From UBA2136 sp963974105 (GTDB lineage Bacteria > Pseudomonadota > Alphaproteobacteria > UBA2136): 64,000 bases of DNA. The position numbers and the translations under genes are program-made. Of the stretch, positions 16,065-25,863 are shown piece by piece. How positions within the stretch are numbered: position 1 is the stretch's first letter; each line of letters starts with the position of its first letter. The stretch is taken from positions 806,001 to 870,000 of the forward strand of contig CAXBBG010000001.1 in the NCBI GenBank assembly GCA_963974105.1. Reading direction: 5' to 3'. The notes beneath the pieces were generated by a model. It had not been told where the DNA came from. It was given only the letters and a program-made list of their open reading frames with translations, and made no database searches.

Positions 16065-17318
16065 ATGTCTTACTGCGGTTTAGACTTTGGAACGTCTAAT
16101 TCAACTTTAGGTCACATGGTGGGCGAAAAACCTGCTTTGCTGGCACTAGAATCGGGCAAGGTCACTTTGCCAAGTGCTATTTTTTACAATTTTGACAGCA
16201 ACGACGTTTATTACGGACGTGCGGCAATTGGTGAATATGTTGACGGTGAATATGGCCGTTTAATGCGTTCTATTAAAAGCGTTTTAGGCACGCCTCTTAT
16301 GCATGATAAAACCATTGTCAAAGGTAAGCCCGTTGCTTTTACCGATATTATTAGCCACTTTATAGAAGAGATGAAAATACGCGCCCAAAAACAGTCTGGA
16401 CAAGCTTTTGATCAAGTTGTGATGGGACGCCCTGTTTATTTTGTGGACGGTGATGTCGAGGCTGATTTGTCGGCACAAAATGCTCTAGAAAAAGCAGCCA
16501 AGCAAGCAGGTTTTAAGGATGTATTGTTTCAGTATGAGCCAATTGCCGCCGCGCTTGATTATGAACAGGGGATTCAAAAAGAAGAGCTCGCCTTGATTGT
16601 GGATTTGGGTGGCGGTACGTCAGATTTTTCTGTTGTGCGTTTATGTCCAACTAAGTCAAAAAATATTGACCGTAAGCAAGATATTTTAGCGACTGGTGGT
16701 GTGCATATTGGGGGTACAGATTTTGACAGGCACTTAAGCTTGCATTCGGTTATGCCACATTTTGGTTACCGTTCACCTTATAAAGAAGACCCTAAGATGG
16801 AAATGCCTATTTCTTACCATCATGATTTAGCGACATGGCATAAAATTCATTTTTTATACGACAAGGAAACGTTGGCTGGGCTTAAAAGTTTAGCCATGCG
16901 TATGGAGAAAAAACATTTAGTAGACCGTTTAATTTGTCTTATTGAAGAGAAAGAAGGGCACCGCCTTGCGATGGGTGTTGAGAAAGCCAAAATTGACTTA
17001 ACTATGATGCAAGAGGCGTTAATGGTTGTGGACTATGTGGGTGATGATTTTGACTTACATATCAAACGTGATGATTTGCACAGTGCCATTCAAAAAGACG
17101 TGGTGCGTATTGATGCACACATACGTTCGACTGTGGCAGATGCTGGTGTGGCGCTTGGTGACATTACAAAAATATTTATGACGGGCGGTTCAACCGCTAT
17201 CCCACTTATTAGAGAGATGGTGGTTGAGCTTTTTCCAGGTGTTGAAGTGGTTGATGGTGACCGCTTTGGTAGTGTGGGTGTTGGCTTGGCTTTGGATGCG
17301 CAAAAACGCTTTGCATAA
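16065..17318 (+). CDS. yegD: YegD-type Hsp70-family protein
   Basis: 417 aa. It has an actin-like ATPase fold with the three phosphate-contact motifs of Hsp70: CGLDFGTSNSTLG at the N-terminus, LALIVDLGGGTSDFSVVRL in the middle, and IFMTGGSTAIPLIREMV near the end. It lacks the long C-terminal substrate-binding domain of DnaK, as YegD proteins do. The physiological client is unknown. It converges on a lipoprotein gene ending at 17356, and no clear terminator lies in the 37-base gap. Confidence 0.9.
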   Translation: MSYCGLDFGTSNSTLGHMVGEKPALLALESGKVTLPSAIFYNFDSNDVYYGRAAIGEYVDGEYGRLMRSIKSVLGTPLMHDKTIVKGKPVAFTDIISHFIEEMKIRAQKQSGQAFDQVVMGRPVYFVDGDVEADLSAQNALEKAAKQAGFKDVLFQYEPIAAALDYEQGIQKEELALIVDLGGGTSDFSVVRLCPTKSKNIDRKQDILATGGVHIGGTDFDRHLSLHSVMPHFGYRSPYKEDPKMEMPISYHHDLATWHKIHFLYDKETLAGLKSLAMRMEKKHLVDRLICLIEEKEGHRLAMGVEKAKIDLTMMQEALMVVDYVGDDFDLHIKRDDLHSAIQKDVVRIDAHIRSTVADAGVALGDITKIFMTGGSTAIPLIREMVVELFPGVEVVDGDRFGSVGVGLALDAQKRFA

Positions 17319-17355
17319 GTCTGCTAAGATGTATAAATCTAAGCCTTTTTTTGAC

Positions 17356-18111
17356 TTACTTGCTTGCAGGGATAAGGCGTCGGCCGACAGAAGGCAAGAA
17401 CCCTTCTTTGAGGTTTAAAATAGCGCGGGATTGTCCTTGCGCTGTCTTTTCAAACATAGCGACTTGAAGTGTTGCTGTTGGTTGACTTTCTGTTATGAAG
17501 ATATCCCCTGGTGTTAGCCCTGCGTCTTCGCTGGTGAAAACGGTGACATGTCTATCGTCTTTTTGACCAATAACCGTTGTGCTCCAAGGGATAGAACGGA
17601 TGTGGGTGTAAACCTCTTTCATGATAGTTTTTGAAAGTTTGTTGAGCGTTTTTTCTTCGATGTTGGCGCTTACATTAAGCTTTGGATAAATACTTGTTGT
17701 CGTCTCTGTTATTTCAGAAAACTCACCCTTCGCGATAACGTGTCTGCTTGTATTAGTGAGGCGGTAACTTACTTTAAAATTAACAGGTGTTTTGGTGCGT
17801 TGTAAACGCCCTAAAAGCAGAGGTTTTGTTTCAAGTGTGTTAATACGTTCTACTTTTGTCGCTAATACTATACGAAATTCGCTAAACTCGTCTTCATGGG
17901 TTAGTAAAAATGAAGGCTCTGTTCGCGCCATTTTTTCGGTTGCGTTTAGGAGACCCTCATGGTTTGAAGCGAACTGTATAATACGTTTATAAGGTGCTTC
18001 TTTATATGAAGTAGAAATTGAATTGCCGTTTGTTGTTTGGCATGCAGAGATAGATGACAATAAAAGAAGGCCTACGACAGGGTTGATAACAAGTTTTGTA
18101 AATCGTCCCAT
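17356..18111 (-). CDS. Lipoprotein of unknown function, 251 aa
   Basis: A lipoprotein signal is clear: basic start, hydrophobic core VVGLLLLSSISA, and lipobox cysteine at residue 24 (SISAC). AAGGT precedes the ATG. The C-terminal ~70 residues (RHVTVFTSEDAGLTPGDIFI onward) resemble the beta-rich end domain seen in FlgT-type flagellar proteins, where a segment of the form 'v.vn.G...Gl..Gd' recurs, but this similarity is faint. The earlier part may be a CsgG- or TolB-N-like domain. It lies downstream of, and on the same strand as, the parvulin lipoprotein. Confidence 0.65.
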   Translation of the reverse strand: MGRFTKLVINPVVGLLLLSSISACQTTNGNSISTSYKEAPYKRIIQFASNHEGLLNATEKMARTEPSFLLTHEDEFSEFRIVLATKVERINTLETKPLLLGRLQRTKTPVNFKVSYRLTNTSRHVIAKGEFSEITETTTSIYPKLNVSANIEEKTLNKLSKTIMKEVYTHIRSIPWSTTVIGQKDDRHVTVFTSEDAGLTPGDIFITESQPTATLQVAMFEKTAQGQSRAILNLKEGFLPSVGRRLIPASK

Positions 18112-18145
18112 GTGTAGACCTTTTTTTATATATTTGTCGTAAAGC

Positions 18146-19018
18146 TTAGTGAGCGTGATCAGTTTGATCTTCTTCGCTTACTTCTTCAACTTGACCTTCA
18201 GGCTTTTTAGGTGCTTCAATCATGTTGATTTTAGCCTCTTTTTTAAGACCTTCTAGGTACTTTGTCATGGCTTGGTTTGCAAGCTGCTTTTGTAATGGTT
18301 CTTTCACCATATCAAAATTCGCCATGTTATCTTCTTTAGAGTCTTCTACAAGGATAACGTGCCAACCGAATTGTGTTTGTACTGGTTCTTGAGAGAAAGT
18401 ACCTTTTTCAAGTGCAAATGCAGCATTGGCAAATTCTGGTACCATGTCGTTTGCTTTGAACCAACCTAGATCGCCACCTGTTTTAGCTGATGGGCCTGTA
18501 GATTTTGATGTTGCAAGTTCAGCGAAGTCTTTACCTTTGTTAAGCTCAGCAATGATTGCTTTTGCGTCTGCTTCTGTTTTTTGAAGAATGTGACGTGCTT
18601 TAACTGTTTTGTAAATGTACGTTGCTTTGTTTTCTTCGTAAGCCGCTTTAATAGCGTCTTCTGTCGTAGCATCTTGAACGGCTTTGTTTACCATATAGTT
18701 GTAAGCAAAGTTACGGCTCATGTTGTTGTATAATTCTTTAAACTCTTTATCGTTAACAATTTTACTGTTGTCAGCGTCTTGTAGAACAAGTTCTTGCTTA
18801 ATAAGTTGATCAACAATGCTTGTTTTAATTGTTTCTTCGCGACCTGCTGTAAGGTTTGCTGGAAGAGATGCAAAGTTAACATCCACTTCTTCTTTAGTAA
18901 TGTTAACGCCGTTAACAACCGCAATAGCAGTGCCTTCTTTAGCTTTGTGTGAAAATGAGGTGTCGTTACACGCTGTAAGACTTAGAGCTAAAATAGCTGG
19001 TAGAACTAAATTTTTCAT
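18146..19018 (-). CDS. Peptidyl-prolyl cis-trans isomerase lipoprotein (parvulin, PrsA/PpiD-like)
   Basis: 290 aa from the ATG at 19018; a second ATG three codons earlier has no better ribosome binding site. The signal peptide ends in the lipobox LTAC. A SurA/PrsA-like N-terminal helical domain precedes one parvulin domain: VKARHILQKTEADAKAIIAE, then GGDLGWFKANDMVPEFANAA and TQFGWHVILVED. It is a periplasmic folding catalyst for exported proteins. The acidic, His-ended tail (EEVSEEDQTDHAH) is unusual. The gene diverges from the M23 peptidase gene. Confidence 0.9.
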   Translation of the reverse strand: MKNLVLPAILALSLTACNDTSFSHKAKEGTAIAVVNGVNITKEEVDVNFASLPANLTAGREETIKTSIVDQLIKQELVLQDADNSKIVNDKEFKELYNNMSRNFAYNYMVNKAVQDATTEDAIKAAYEENKATYIYKTVKARHILQKTEADAKAIIAELNKGKDFAELATSKSTGPSAKTGGDLGWFKANDMVPEFANAAFALEKGTFSQEPVQTQFGWHVILVEDSKEDNMANFDMVKEPLQKQLANQAMTKYLEGLKKEAKINMIEAPKKPEGQVEEVSEEDQTDHAH

Positions 19019-19262
19019 GGAATCCATTCAATCTTTTGTTTGTTTTTTTATTTTCTGCCTTTTATCAGACATATAATATATTTATCTGCAATATATTGCA
19101 CGCATCGCTTTAAAAAATCAAGGCTAATTTGCAACAATGTTTTATAATGTCGTACGAAAGAACTAAGTATTGTTGACCCTGTATTATAAGCTGTGCTACA
19201 AACAATAGTAGTCGCTTTTTATTAGTGGCTCGGTTTAAATTAATTTTGGCGGTAAATTTTAA

Positions 19263-20306
19263 GTGGGTAATCAATTTTTAGATAAGTTTTGGAAGCACAA
19301 AATTTTTGTGTCCGTTGCTTTTTCTGAAACAAGTGCCTCGCGTGGGTTTTATTTGCGTGTTTCTTATTGTTTATTGGCTTTTGTTATATTGGTTGGTTCT
19401 AGCTTTTTAGTGTATGAACAGTACGATAAGCGTATGCAATTGGCGATGGCTAAAAGCGGTGAAGTGCCGGCTTACATGCAGGCTAAAATTCAGCGTTTAA
19501 ATGAAGAAAAGAAAAGCCAAGAAAATAAAATTCACATGTTTGCGCAAGAACTTGGCGTGATTCAAGCGCGTTTAGACCGTTTTGATGCTATTGGTGAAAA
19601 GTTATTTAATGACCCTTCTATTGGTGGTCACCTTGAAGGTGACGAAATGGATGAAAGCGAGGACCTTGAGACAGGTGGTCGTGGTGATGTAGAAGCGCCT
19701 GAAATAAAAACAACGCCAACATTGGACAGTTTAAGTAACGAGCTAGGCTCTTTAATTGAACGTACCGATGCAATGGACAGTATGATGAACGTAAGTATGA
19801 AGTTGCTTGCTTCGCAAGAAATTGCAAAGTCCCAAAAACCTTACCTTTGGCCAGTTATGCATCCTAAATCTTACATAAGTTCTAGTTTTGGTTACAGAAA
19901 AGACCCCTTCGGCGGGCGTCGTCGTTTCCATGGCGGGCAAGACTTTGGTGGACCACGTGGCGCGCCAATTGTAAGTGCTGGTGACGGGGTGGTTGTTTTC
20001 GCGGGTTACCGTTATAACTATGGTATGACTGTCGAAATTCGACATGCTCATGGCTTTACAAGCCGTTATGCACACATGCAAAAAACGCTGGTGAATAATG
20101 GGCAGTCTGTGAAGGCGGGAGATATGATTGGGGAATTAGGTTCAACAGGGCGTTCAACAGGCCCGCACTTACATTTTGAAGTGTTGGTAGATGATATAAA
20201 AGTGGATCCATATCCTTTCGTAAAAGAGTCTAAAAAATACGCGCATAATCGTGCGCGTGACATTATTTACAAAAATCAGCTTAACAAAAAGCAATTTGTG
20301 AACTAA
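19263..20306 (+). CDS. M23-family peptidoglycan endopeptidase
   Basis: 347 aa with a GTG start. One transmembrane helix near residues 33-50 (LLAFVILVGSSFLVY) is followed by a coiled coil (AKIQRLNEEKKSQENKIHMF). The LytM/M23 domain carries the zinc ligands in FHGGQDFGGPRGAPI and in TGPHLHFEV, with YAHM between them. All catalytic residues are present, so it is a likely active hydrolase rather than an EnvC-type degenerate activator. It acts in the periplasm on the cell wall. It lies upstream of secA with ~180 bases between them. Confidence 0.9.
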   Translation: MGNQFLDKFWKHKIFVSVAFSETSASRGFYLRVSYCLLAFVILVGSSFLVYEQYDKRMQLAMAKSGEVPAYMQAKIQRLNEEKKSQENKIHMFAQELGVIQARLDRFDAIGEKLFNDPSIGGHLEGDEMDESEDLETGGRGDVEAPEIKTTPTLDSLSNELGSLIERTDAMDSMMNVSMKLLASQEIAKSQKPYLWPVMHPKSYISSSFGYRKDPFGGRRRFHGGQDFGGPRGAPIVSAGDGVVVFAGYRYNYGMTVEIRHAHGFTSRYAHMQKTLVNNGQSVKAGDMIGELGSTGRSTGPHLHFEVLVDDIKVDPYPFVKESKKYAHNRARDIIYKNQLNKKQFVN

Positions 20307-20490
20307 ACTCTGAACCGAAATTAAGAAATCTCTGCAAAGAGTATATGTAATGGCAATTTTTTGATATTGTTGTTTTTAAGCGGTAAGCCGCTGATAGTAT
20401 AAGGTCTTTTATGCTGTTAAATATGCATTTTGCAGAAATTTCTAGAATAATAAATATATAAAAAGATCCTTGGGGGGATTTAAAGATAAA

Positions 20491-23118
20491 ATGTCATTTG
20501 TAAAAAGAATTTTTGGAAGCCGTAACGACCGTTTTATTAAGTCTGTACAGCCAATTGTTAATAAAATTAATGCCTATGAGGCGCATTTCCAGCAAATGGA
20601 CGATGCTGAGCTAAAAGGCATGACCGAAGCCTTTAAAGAACGCTTAAAAGCCGGCGAAACATTAGATAACTTGTTGCCAGAAGCTTTTGCGGTTGTCCGT
20701 GAAGCGGCTTTGCGTAGCTTAGGTTTGCGCCCTTATGATGTTCAGGTGCTTGGTGGTATTATTCAGCACCGCGGAAAAATTACAGAAATGAAAACAGGTG
20801 AAGGTAAGACGCTTGTTGCAACCATGCCTGCTTACCTTAACGCTTTAACGGGTGAAGGTGTTCACGTTGTTACAGTGAACGACTATCTTGCAAAACGTGA
20901 TGCGGAATGGATGTCAGAGGTCTTTAAGTTCTTAGGGCTTACTTGTGGTTATGTTGTGGGTGGTTGTACGTCAGCGCATCGCCGTGAAGCATATGCATGT
21001 GACATTACATATGTGACCAATAATGAACTTGGCTTTGATTATCTGCGTGATAACATGGCTTACACAGTTGAACAGCGCACTGGCCGCACACCAAACTTTG
21101 CTATCATTGATGAAGTGGATAGTATCTTAATTGATGAAGCGCGCACTCCGTTAATTATTTCAGGCCCAGCGGACGATAAAACTGATCTTTATAAGATTGT
21201 CGATAAAGTTATTCCTCAGCTTGAAAATGAAAAAGACTATGAAGTGGATGAAAAAGGCAAGTCGGCAACGTTGACCGATGAGGGAACGGATCGTGCCGAA
21301 GAGCTTTTACGTGAAATGGATCTTATTAAAGACGGTGAGTCATTGTACGCCATGGAAAATGTGATGTTGGTTCATCACTTAAACCAGGCTTTGCGTGCGC
21401 ACATGTGCTTTACAGCCGACGTGGACTATCTTTTAACCGATGGTAAGGTGAACTTGGTAGACGAGTTTACAGGTCGTATTATGGAAGGGCGCCGTTTAAG
21501 TGACGGTTTGCACCAAGCAATTGAAGCCAAGGAAGGTGTGGATATTCAAACTGAAAACCAAACACTTGCTTCGATTACTTATCAAAACTACTTCCGCTTA
21601 TACAATAAATTGGCTGGTATGACAGGTACAGCTGATACCGAAGCTGAAGAACTTGAAACGATTTATGGCTTAGAAGTGCTGGTTGTGCCAACGCATGTTG
21701 GTGTGGCACGTATTGATGAAGCTGATATTATTTACCGTACAGTTGAAGAAAAAGACCGTGCGATTGTGCGTGATATTCGTGAGTGTTACGAGCGTGGTCA
21801 GCCTATTTTGGTTGGTACGGCCTCTATTGAACGCAGTGAACACTATTCTAAATTGCTTAAAAAGCATAAAGTGAAACACGAAATTTTGAATGCACGTCAC
21901 CACGAACGTGAAGCTGAAATTATTGCACAAGCAGGGCGTTTGGGTGCTGTAACTATTGCAACAAACATGGCTGGACGTGGGACAGATATTAAGCTTGGTG
22001 GTAATTTAGATCTTTTACAGCAAGACGCAAAGTCAGAGGCAGAAAAGAAAGCAATTGCTGAAACTTACGCACGTGAAAAAGAAGATGTACTAAGCTTAGG
22101 TGGTTTGCGTGTTCTTGGAACAGAGCGTAATGAGTCACGCCGTGTTGACAACCAACTACGTGGTCGTGGTGGGCGTCAAGGTGACCCTGGTTCTTCTGTC
22201 TTCTATATGTCATTACAAGATAACTTAATGCGTATTTTTGGTAAGCTTGACGCTGTTATGGGGCACTTAGAAATGCCTGAAGATGAAGCAATTCAAAGCC
22301 GTCTTGTAGGTAAGGCGATTGAAACAGCACAGCGTAAAATTGAAGCACGTAACTTTGAAATGCGTAAGTCGTTGCTTAAATACGATGACGTGTTAAACGA
22401 CCAACGTAAAGTGATTTACGAACAACGCTTTGAAGTGATGAGCTCTGAAACGGTTGACGATATTATTTTAAACTTCCGTGAAGAAGCTTTAGAGATACCT
22501 TATCGTTTACACCTGCCGTACGGTACATATGCCGAGCAGTGGAACGTGGATGGCTTTAAAGAAGATATTTTACGCCTATTCGATATTCAGCCGCCTGTGG
22601 ATAAATGGGTGAAAGATGGTTTAAGTGCAGAAGATATTTATACGCGCACAAAAAATTATGTCGATAATGTTTGGGCGGAAAAAGAAAAACGTTTGGGCGA
22701 ACTTGTTGTGCGCCAGCTTGAAAAAGCACTTCTTTTACAGGTTCTTGACAATCAATGGAAAGAGCACTTACAACGTTTGGACTTTTTGCGTCAAGGTATT
22801 CACTTGCGTGGATATGGTCAAAAGGACCCATTGCAAGAATATCAAAAAGAAGCATTTTCAATGTTTGACGGCATGTTAGATGGAATTCGTGATCAAACGG
22901 TAACGTTGCTTTCTCGTGTTGAAATTTCTGAAAACGAACGTGAAGCCTTTATTGGTGCAGGTAATAACCATGTTGAGCCTAAAGAGCCAGAGGAATTTGG
23001 TGTTGAAGGTGCGGCCTACGCTAATATGAATGTTGGCCGTAACGAAAAATGCCCATGTGGTAGCGGCCGTAAGTTTAAGCACTGCCATGGTAAGCTGAAC
23101 ATGCAAATGAGTGCATAA
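20491..23118 (+). CDS. secA: Preprotein translocase ATPase SecA
   Basis: 875 aa from the ATG at 20491. The in-frame TTG at 20470 overlaps a G6 run that is more likely the ribosome binding site. Walker A is MKTGEGKTLV near residue 100, Walker B is FAIIDEVDSILIDEARTPLI, and motif VI is QLRGRGGRQGDPGSSVFYMS. The C-terminal zinc-binding tail CPCGSGRKFKHCHG, which contacts SecB and the ribosome, is intact. It powers post-translational export through SecYEG. mutT follows 18 bases after the stop, the common secA-mutT arrangement. Confidence 0.98.
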   Translation: MSFVKRIFGSRNDRFIKSVQPIVNKINAYEAHFQQMDDAELKGMTEAFKERLKAGETLDNLLPEAFAVVREAALRSLGLRPYDVQVLGGIIQHRGKITEMKTGEGKTLVATMPAYLNALTGEGVHVVTVNDYLAKRDAEWMSEVFKFLGLTCGYVVGGCTSAHRREAYACDITYVTNNELGFDYLRDNMAYTVEQRTGRTPNFAIIDEVDSILIDEARTPLIISGPADDKTDLYKIVDKVIPQLENEKDYEVDEKGKSATLTDEGTDRAEELLREMDLIKDGESLYAMENVMLVHHLNQALRAHMCFTADVDYLLTDGKVNLVDEFTGRIMEGRRLSDGLHQAIEAKEGVDIQTENQTLASITYQNYFRLYNKLAGMTGTADTEAEELETIYGLEVLVVPTHVGVARIDEADIIYRTVEEKDRAIVRDIRECYERGQPILVGTASIERSEHYSKLLKKHKVKHEILNARHHEREAEIIAQAGRLGAVTIATNMAGRGTDIKLGGNLDLLQQDAKSEAEKKAIAETYAREKEDVLSLGGLRVLGTERNESRRVDNQLRGRGGRQGDPGSSVFYMSLQDNLMRIFGKLDAVMGHLEMPEDEAIQSRLVGKAIETAQRKIEARNFEMRKSLLKYDDVLNDQRKVIYEQRFEVMSSETVDDIILNFREEALEIPYRLHLPYGTYAEQWNVDGFKEDILRLFDIQPPVDKWVKDGLSAEDIYTRTKNYVDNVWAEKEKRLGELVVRQLEKALLLQVLDNQWKEHLQRLDFLRQGIHLRGYGQKDPLQEYQKEAFSMFDGMLDGIRDQTVTLLSRVEISENEREAFIGAGNNHVEPKEPEEFGVEGAAYANMNVGRNEKCPCGSGRKFKHCHGKLNMQMSA

Positions 23119-23136
23119 TTTAAAGGGTTTATAACT

Positions 23137-23661
23137 ATGAGACCAAAAACTAAAGTTGATGGTTTAGGTAAAGCGTTCTTGAAAAAAGGGGTGGGACGTA
23201 AGGTGTCGCACGAGCTTAAAGTTGTAAGCAGTCATAAGCTTGATGAAATGGTGCATGTGAGTGCGGCTGTATTTGTGAATTTGCAAGGTGAAGTTTTATT
23301 GGCGCAGCGCCCAGAAGATAAAGCGATGGCGGGGCTTTGGGAGTTTCCTGGAGGTAAAATTGAAGCTGGTGAAACACCTGAAAAGGCTTTGGTGAGAGAG
23401 CTCAATGAAGAATTGGCTGTTCAGGTTTCGCCTGAATATATAACGCCTTTAACATTTGTTTCCTGCGCAAAAAGTATTCCTGGTAAGCATTTGTTGATGT
23501 ATTTATTTAAAGTGACGAAGTGGAAAGGCGTGATTGAAGGCCTTGAAGGACAGCGTATTGCATGGGTTCCTGCCGTAAACCTTGTTGATTATATAGATAT
23601 TATGCCACAGGCTGACGTACCGCTGGCTAATTTTTTGGTTAAAAACCCAACCTGCTTGTAA
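23137..23661 (+). CDS. mutT: MutT, 8-oxo-dGTP diphosphatase
   Basis: 174 aa. The Nudix box is complete: GGKIEAGETPEKALVRELNE followed by EL. It is preceded by LLAQRPEDKAMAGLWEFP, which is MutT-specific. It cleans the nucleotide pool of oxidised dGTP. About 40 extra residues at the N-terminus (basic, MRPKTKVDGLGKAFLKK) are not part of the domain; a later start cannot be excluded. It is followed by a strong terminator. Confidence 0.9.
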   Translation: MRPKTKVDGLGKAFLKKGVGRKVSHELKVVSSHKLDEMVHVSAAVFVNLQGEVLLAQRPEDKAMAGLWEFPGGKIEAGETPEKALVRELNEELAVQVSPEYITPLTFVSCAKSIPGKHLLMYLFKVTKWKGVIEGLEGQRIAWVPAVNLVDYIDIMPQADVPLANFLVKNPTCL

Positions 23662-23678
23662 ATCTTGTGTGTGATGAT

Positions 23679-23712
23679 AAAAAAAGCCCTCTTATGAGGG
23701 CTTTTTTTTTTC
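23679..23712. terminator. Bidirectional terminator
   Basis: An A7 run, GCCCTC, loop TTAT, GAGGGC and T10. It lies between mutT and a convergent orphan gene. Confidence 0.93.
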
Positions 23713-23722
23713 GTGATTGAAT

Positions 23723-24640
23723 TTAGATCTCAATGATCTTTTGTGTATCGCTTATGGTGAAGGCGCGTTCATTCACACGCACTTCTTTTATTTTACTTAA
23801 AGCAGATACTTTTGCGGTAATGTATTGACCTATTTGTAATGTTCCTGAAACTTCTTTAAAGGCTTTTGTCTGTAAACCTATATTTAAAACGCAGTCTAGG
23901 CTATTGTAATGGATGATATAACAGCATAGGAAGTTACGAAAATCTTCACTATTTACAATGTGTTTACTGCCACTATAGCGCAACAGTGCATTGTAAATAG
24001 GCCAGTAATGAAAATCATCTCTTGCAGCATTCAAGCTTACATTATTTTTAAGGGATTTAAGGGCGATAGGAATGGCTTTTTCAGGCTTGTTTATAATGAC
24101 TGACTGTATGGCATTTGCACAATTTGAGCTATCTGTTGCGTCTAGAATAAGTAAGGCTGGTGCTATAAGTTCGCTTTCAAGCGCATTTAGCAACTTTTGA
24201 ACTTCGTTGTAGCACATGTAGTGACCTTGGGTTGCTTTTTTAGGCGGGTTTAGGCTCAACACCTCTAAACTGTCTATAAAGGCGCCATTGTCTTTTGTGT
24301 GGAGACGTTTTTTTTTAATATTTTCATAAGAATTTTTAAGGTCTTGTATATGAAGCTGGATGTCGCTTTGATTTTGAGGTGTTTCTGTGTAAGCCTGGCT
24401 TAGACGCTCCTCTGCGTAGGCAACGCGCATTAATGCTTCTAAGTATAAAGCTTTACTTAAAAATGAGTTGAGAGTTTCCTTTGAAAAAGATTGACTTTTG
24501 AGTTCAAGAGAAACAGCGTCAATGCTTTCATCATTTTCAAAGCAGCTATCAACAATGCGACGCACGTGGTTTATTAAAGGCGTTCTCTTCTTGTAAACAG
24601 AAGGGCGCATGACTTCCTTTAAAAAGGTATCTGTAGGCAT
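23723..24640 (-). CDS. Hypothetical protein, 305 aa
   Basis: A complete frame with GAGGA eight bases before its ATG and a shared terminator at the end. I recognise no family. There is no signal peptide or membrane helix. Residues 1-110 are charged and helical with many leucines (ALYLEALMRVAYAEERLSQA). The middle resembles helical repeats, and the last ~50 residues form beta strands (GTLQIGQYITAKVSALSKI). It lies just upstream of, and divergent from, two tRNA genes. Confidence 0.7.
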   Translation of the reverse strand: MPTDTFLKEVMRPSVYKKRTPLINHVRRIVDSCFENDESIDAVSLELKSQSFSKETLNSFLSKALYLEALMRVAYAEERLSQAYTETPQNQSDIQLHIQDLKNSYENIKKKRLHTKDNGAFIDSLEVLSLNPPKKATQGHYMCYNEVQKLLNALESELIAPALLILDATDSSNCANAIQSVIINKPEKAIPIALKSLKNNVSLNAARDDFHYWPIYNALLRYSGSKHIVNSEDFRNFLCCYIIHYNSLDCVLNIGLQTKAFKEVSGTLQIGQYITAKVSALSKIKEVRVNERAFTISDTQKIIEI

Positions 24641-24895
24641 AAGTTTATCCTCAAGGAAAGGTGGTGTTAGGAAATTTTTTGGGAGATGTTTCGGTTATTT
24701 CTAGTTTTAGAAGTACTCTTTTTAAGTTTTAGCGTCAATGTTAAATGTGTATGCCCAATTTTTTAGTTTGCGTAAAACTATTTATATTCATTAAAAAACA
24801 GCGATTTATATGGGTAAATGAAAAAAAGTTTCAAAAAATCAAAAAAAAGTGTTGCGCTTTATATTCTCTCGGTGTAAATATGTGTCCGTTGGTAA

Positions 24896-24971
24896 GGGCA
24901 GTTAGCTCAGTTGGTAGAGCAACGCGTTTACACCGCGTAGGTCGGGAGTTCGAGCCTCTCACTGCCCACCA
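24896..24971 (+). tRNA. tRNA-Val (anticodon TAC)
   Basis: A 76-base cloverleaf. The acceptor is GGGCAGT/ACTGCCC, the D-arm contains AGCTCAGTTGGTAGAGC, and the anticodon stem ACGCG/CGCGT encloses loop TTTACAC with TAC in the middle. The T-loop is TTCGAGC. The 3' CCA is encoded. It is the first of a two-tRNA unit. Confidence 0.97.
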
Positions 24972-24990
24972 TTATCAACACCCTTTGTGC

Positions 24991-25067
24991 GGAGGTGTAG
25001 CTCAGTTGGTTAGAGTACCAGCTTGTCACGCTGGGGGTCGCCGGTTCGAGCCCGGTCACTTCCGCCA
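24991..25067 (+). tRNA. tRNA-Asp (anticodon GTC)
   Basis: A 77-base cloverleaf. The acceptor is GGAGGTG/CACTTCC with discriminator G and encoded CCA. The anticodon stem CCAGC/GCTGG encloses loop TTGTCAC. It starts 19 bases after tRNA-Val, so both are surely on one transcript. Confidence 0.97.
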
Positions 25068-25078
25068 TTTTTAAAAAA

Positions 25079-25103
25079 TTCACCCGTGAGGGTGCTTTTT
25101 TTT
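25079..25103 (+). terminator. Terminator of the tRNA unit
   Basis: CACCC (25081-25085), loop GTGA, GGGTG (25090-25094), then a C and T8. Confidence 0.85.
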
Positions 25104-25157
25104 GCCTCATTCTTAATTGGCCCTTGGCTTATGAAAATGCGGTTTTTATGTATGCAA

Positions 25158-25192
25158 ATAAAAAGCCCCCATGTGCAGGGGGCTTTTTTTTC
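25158..25192. terminator. Second terminator, mainly for the minus strand
   Basis: An A-run, GCCCCC, loop ATGTGCA, GGGGGC and T8. It is symmetric and lies beside the stop of the minus-strand gene at 25204. Confidence 0.9.
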
Positions 25193-25203
25193 GAAGGGTT
25201 GGA

Positions 25204-25863
25204 TTAGAAATTTGTGTTTTCAACGCTTTTGGCTAAATTTTTAAGCATAATCACAGTTTCACGATCCAAATCTAATTTTTCTTGCAGGTTCTTAGCTAGA
25301 TTGATAGCTGCGATTAAATCATGCTGCGTGAGACGTGTCACTTGAGTCATATCATCTTTGGTGATGGGGTGGCTGAGTTCGTTTGCTGTATAGGTGTAGT
25401 TGTGCTTGTCTTGAAAATGATATTCATCTAAGTTACTGCCTTTAATGGCGCAAACGTGGCATGCTGGGTTGCCGTCTTCATCGAGTATGGCTGCTAAACG
25501 TGCAAAATAATAACGGTCGTCATTCACTTGTATGCTAAAACGAAACGAAAGTTCAGGCTCGGCATTTTCATTATCAGCGGGTTTTAAGATACGACAACTT
25601 ACAAGGGCGTGCACTGTATGAGATAAAAAATCTCCACCACGGTAAAAGCTTAATTGCCCTGCACCGTTCGCGCGGTACCAAAAGTTTGATTCTGGTGCAT
25701 CGGCGGCATAAGTTGCCATGATTTTATTCATAGGCTTACGCTTAGTGATGAGTGTACGTTCTTGGTCTTGGACTTTTTGTTCGTGTTCGCCAACAATAAC
25801 GTCGGTTATCGGAAAATAGTCTTCTGGTGATAGGTTGTCGTCTTGGGTAAGATGTTTTGACAT
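25204..25863 (-). CDS. Hypothetical protein, 219 aa
   Basis: Complete, with GAGGT seven bases before the ATG and a terminator after the stop. The family is not recognised. It has an acidic, disordered-looking N-terminus, a beta-rich middle (ESNFWYRANGAGQLSFYRGG, then LSFRFSIQVNDDRYYFARLA), and a final helix with a leucine zipper-like spacing (LDLDRETVIMLKNLAKSV). There is no signal or membrane segment, so it is presumably cytoplasmic. Nothing around it suggests a role. Confidence 0.7.
   Translation of the reverse strand: MSKHLTQDDNLSPEDYFPITDVIVGEHEQKVQDQERTLITKRKPMNKIMATYAADAPESNFWYRANGAGQLSFYRGGDFLSHTVHALVSCRILKPADNENAEPELSFRFSIQVNDDRYYFARLAAILDEDGNPACHVCAIKGSNLDEYHFQDKHNYTYTANELSHPITKDDMTQVTRLTQHDLIAAINLAKNLQEKLDLDRETVIMLKNLAKSVENTNF

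Noticed and set aside
24060..25200. tRNA-linked integration site or genomic island
   Set aside because: Two tRNA genes are present, but there is no integrase, no repeated tRNA 3' end and no mobile genes nearby.
23723..25863. The 305-aa and 219-aa orphans as a toxin-antitoxin or defence pair
   Set aside because: They are separated by two tRNA genes and terminators, and neither shows a nuclease, ATPase or DNA-binding motif.
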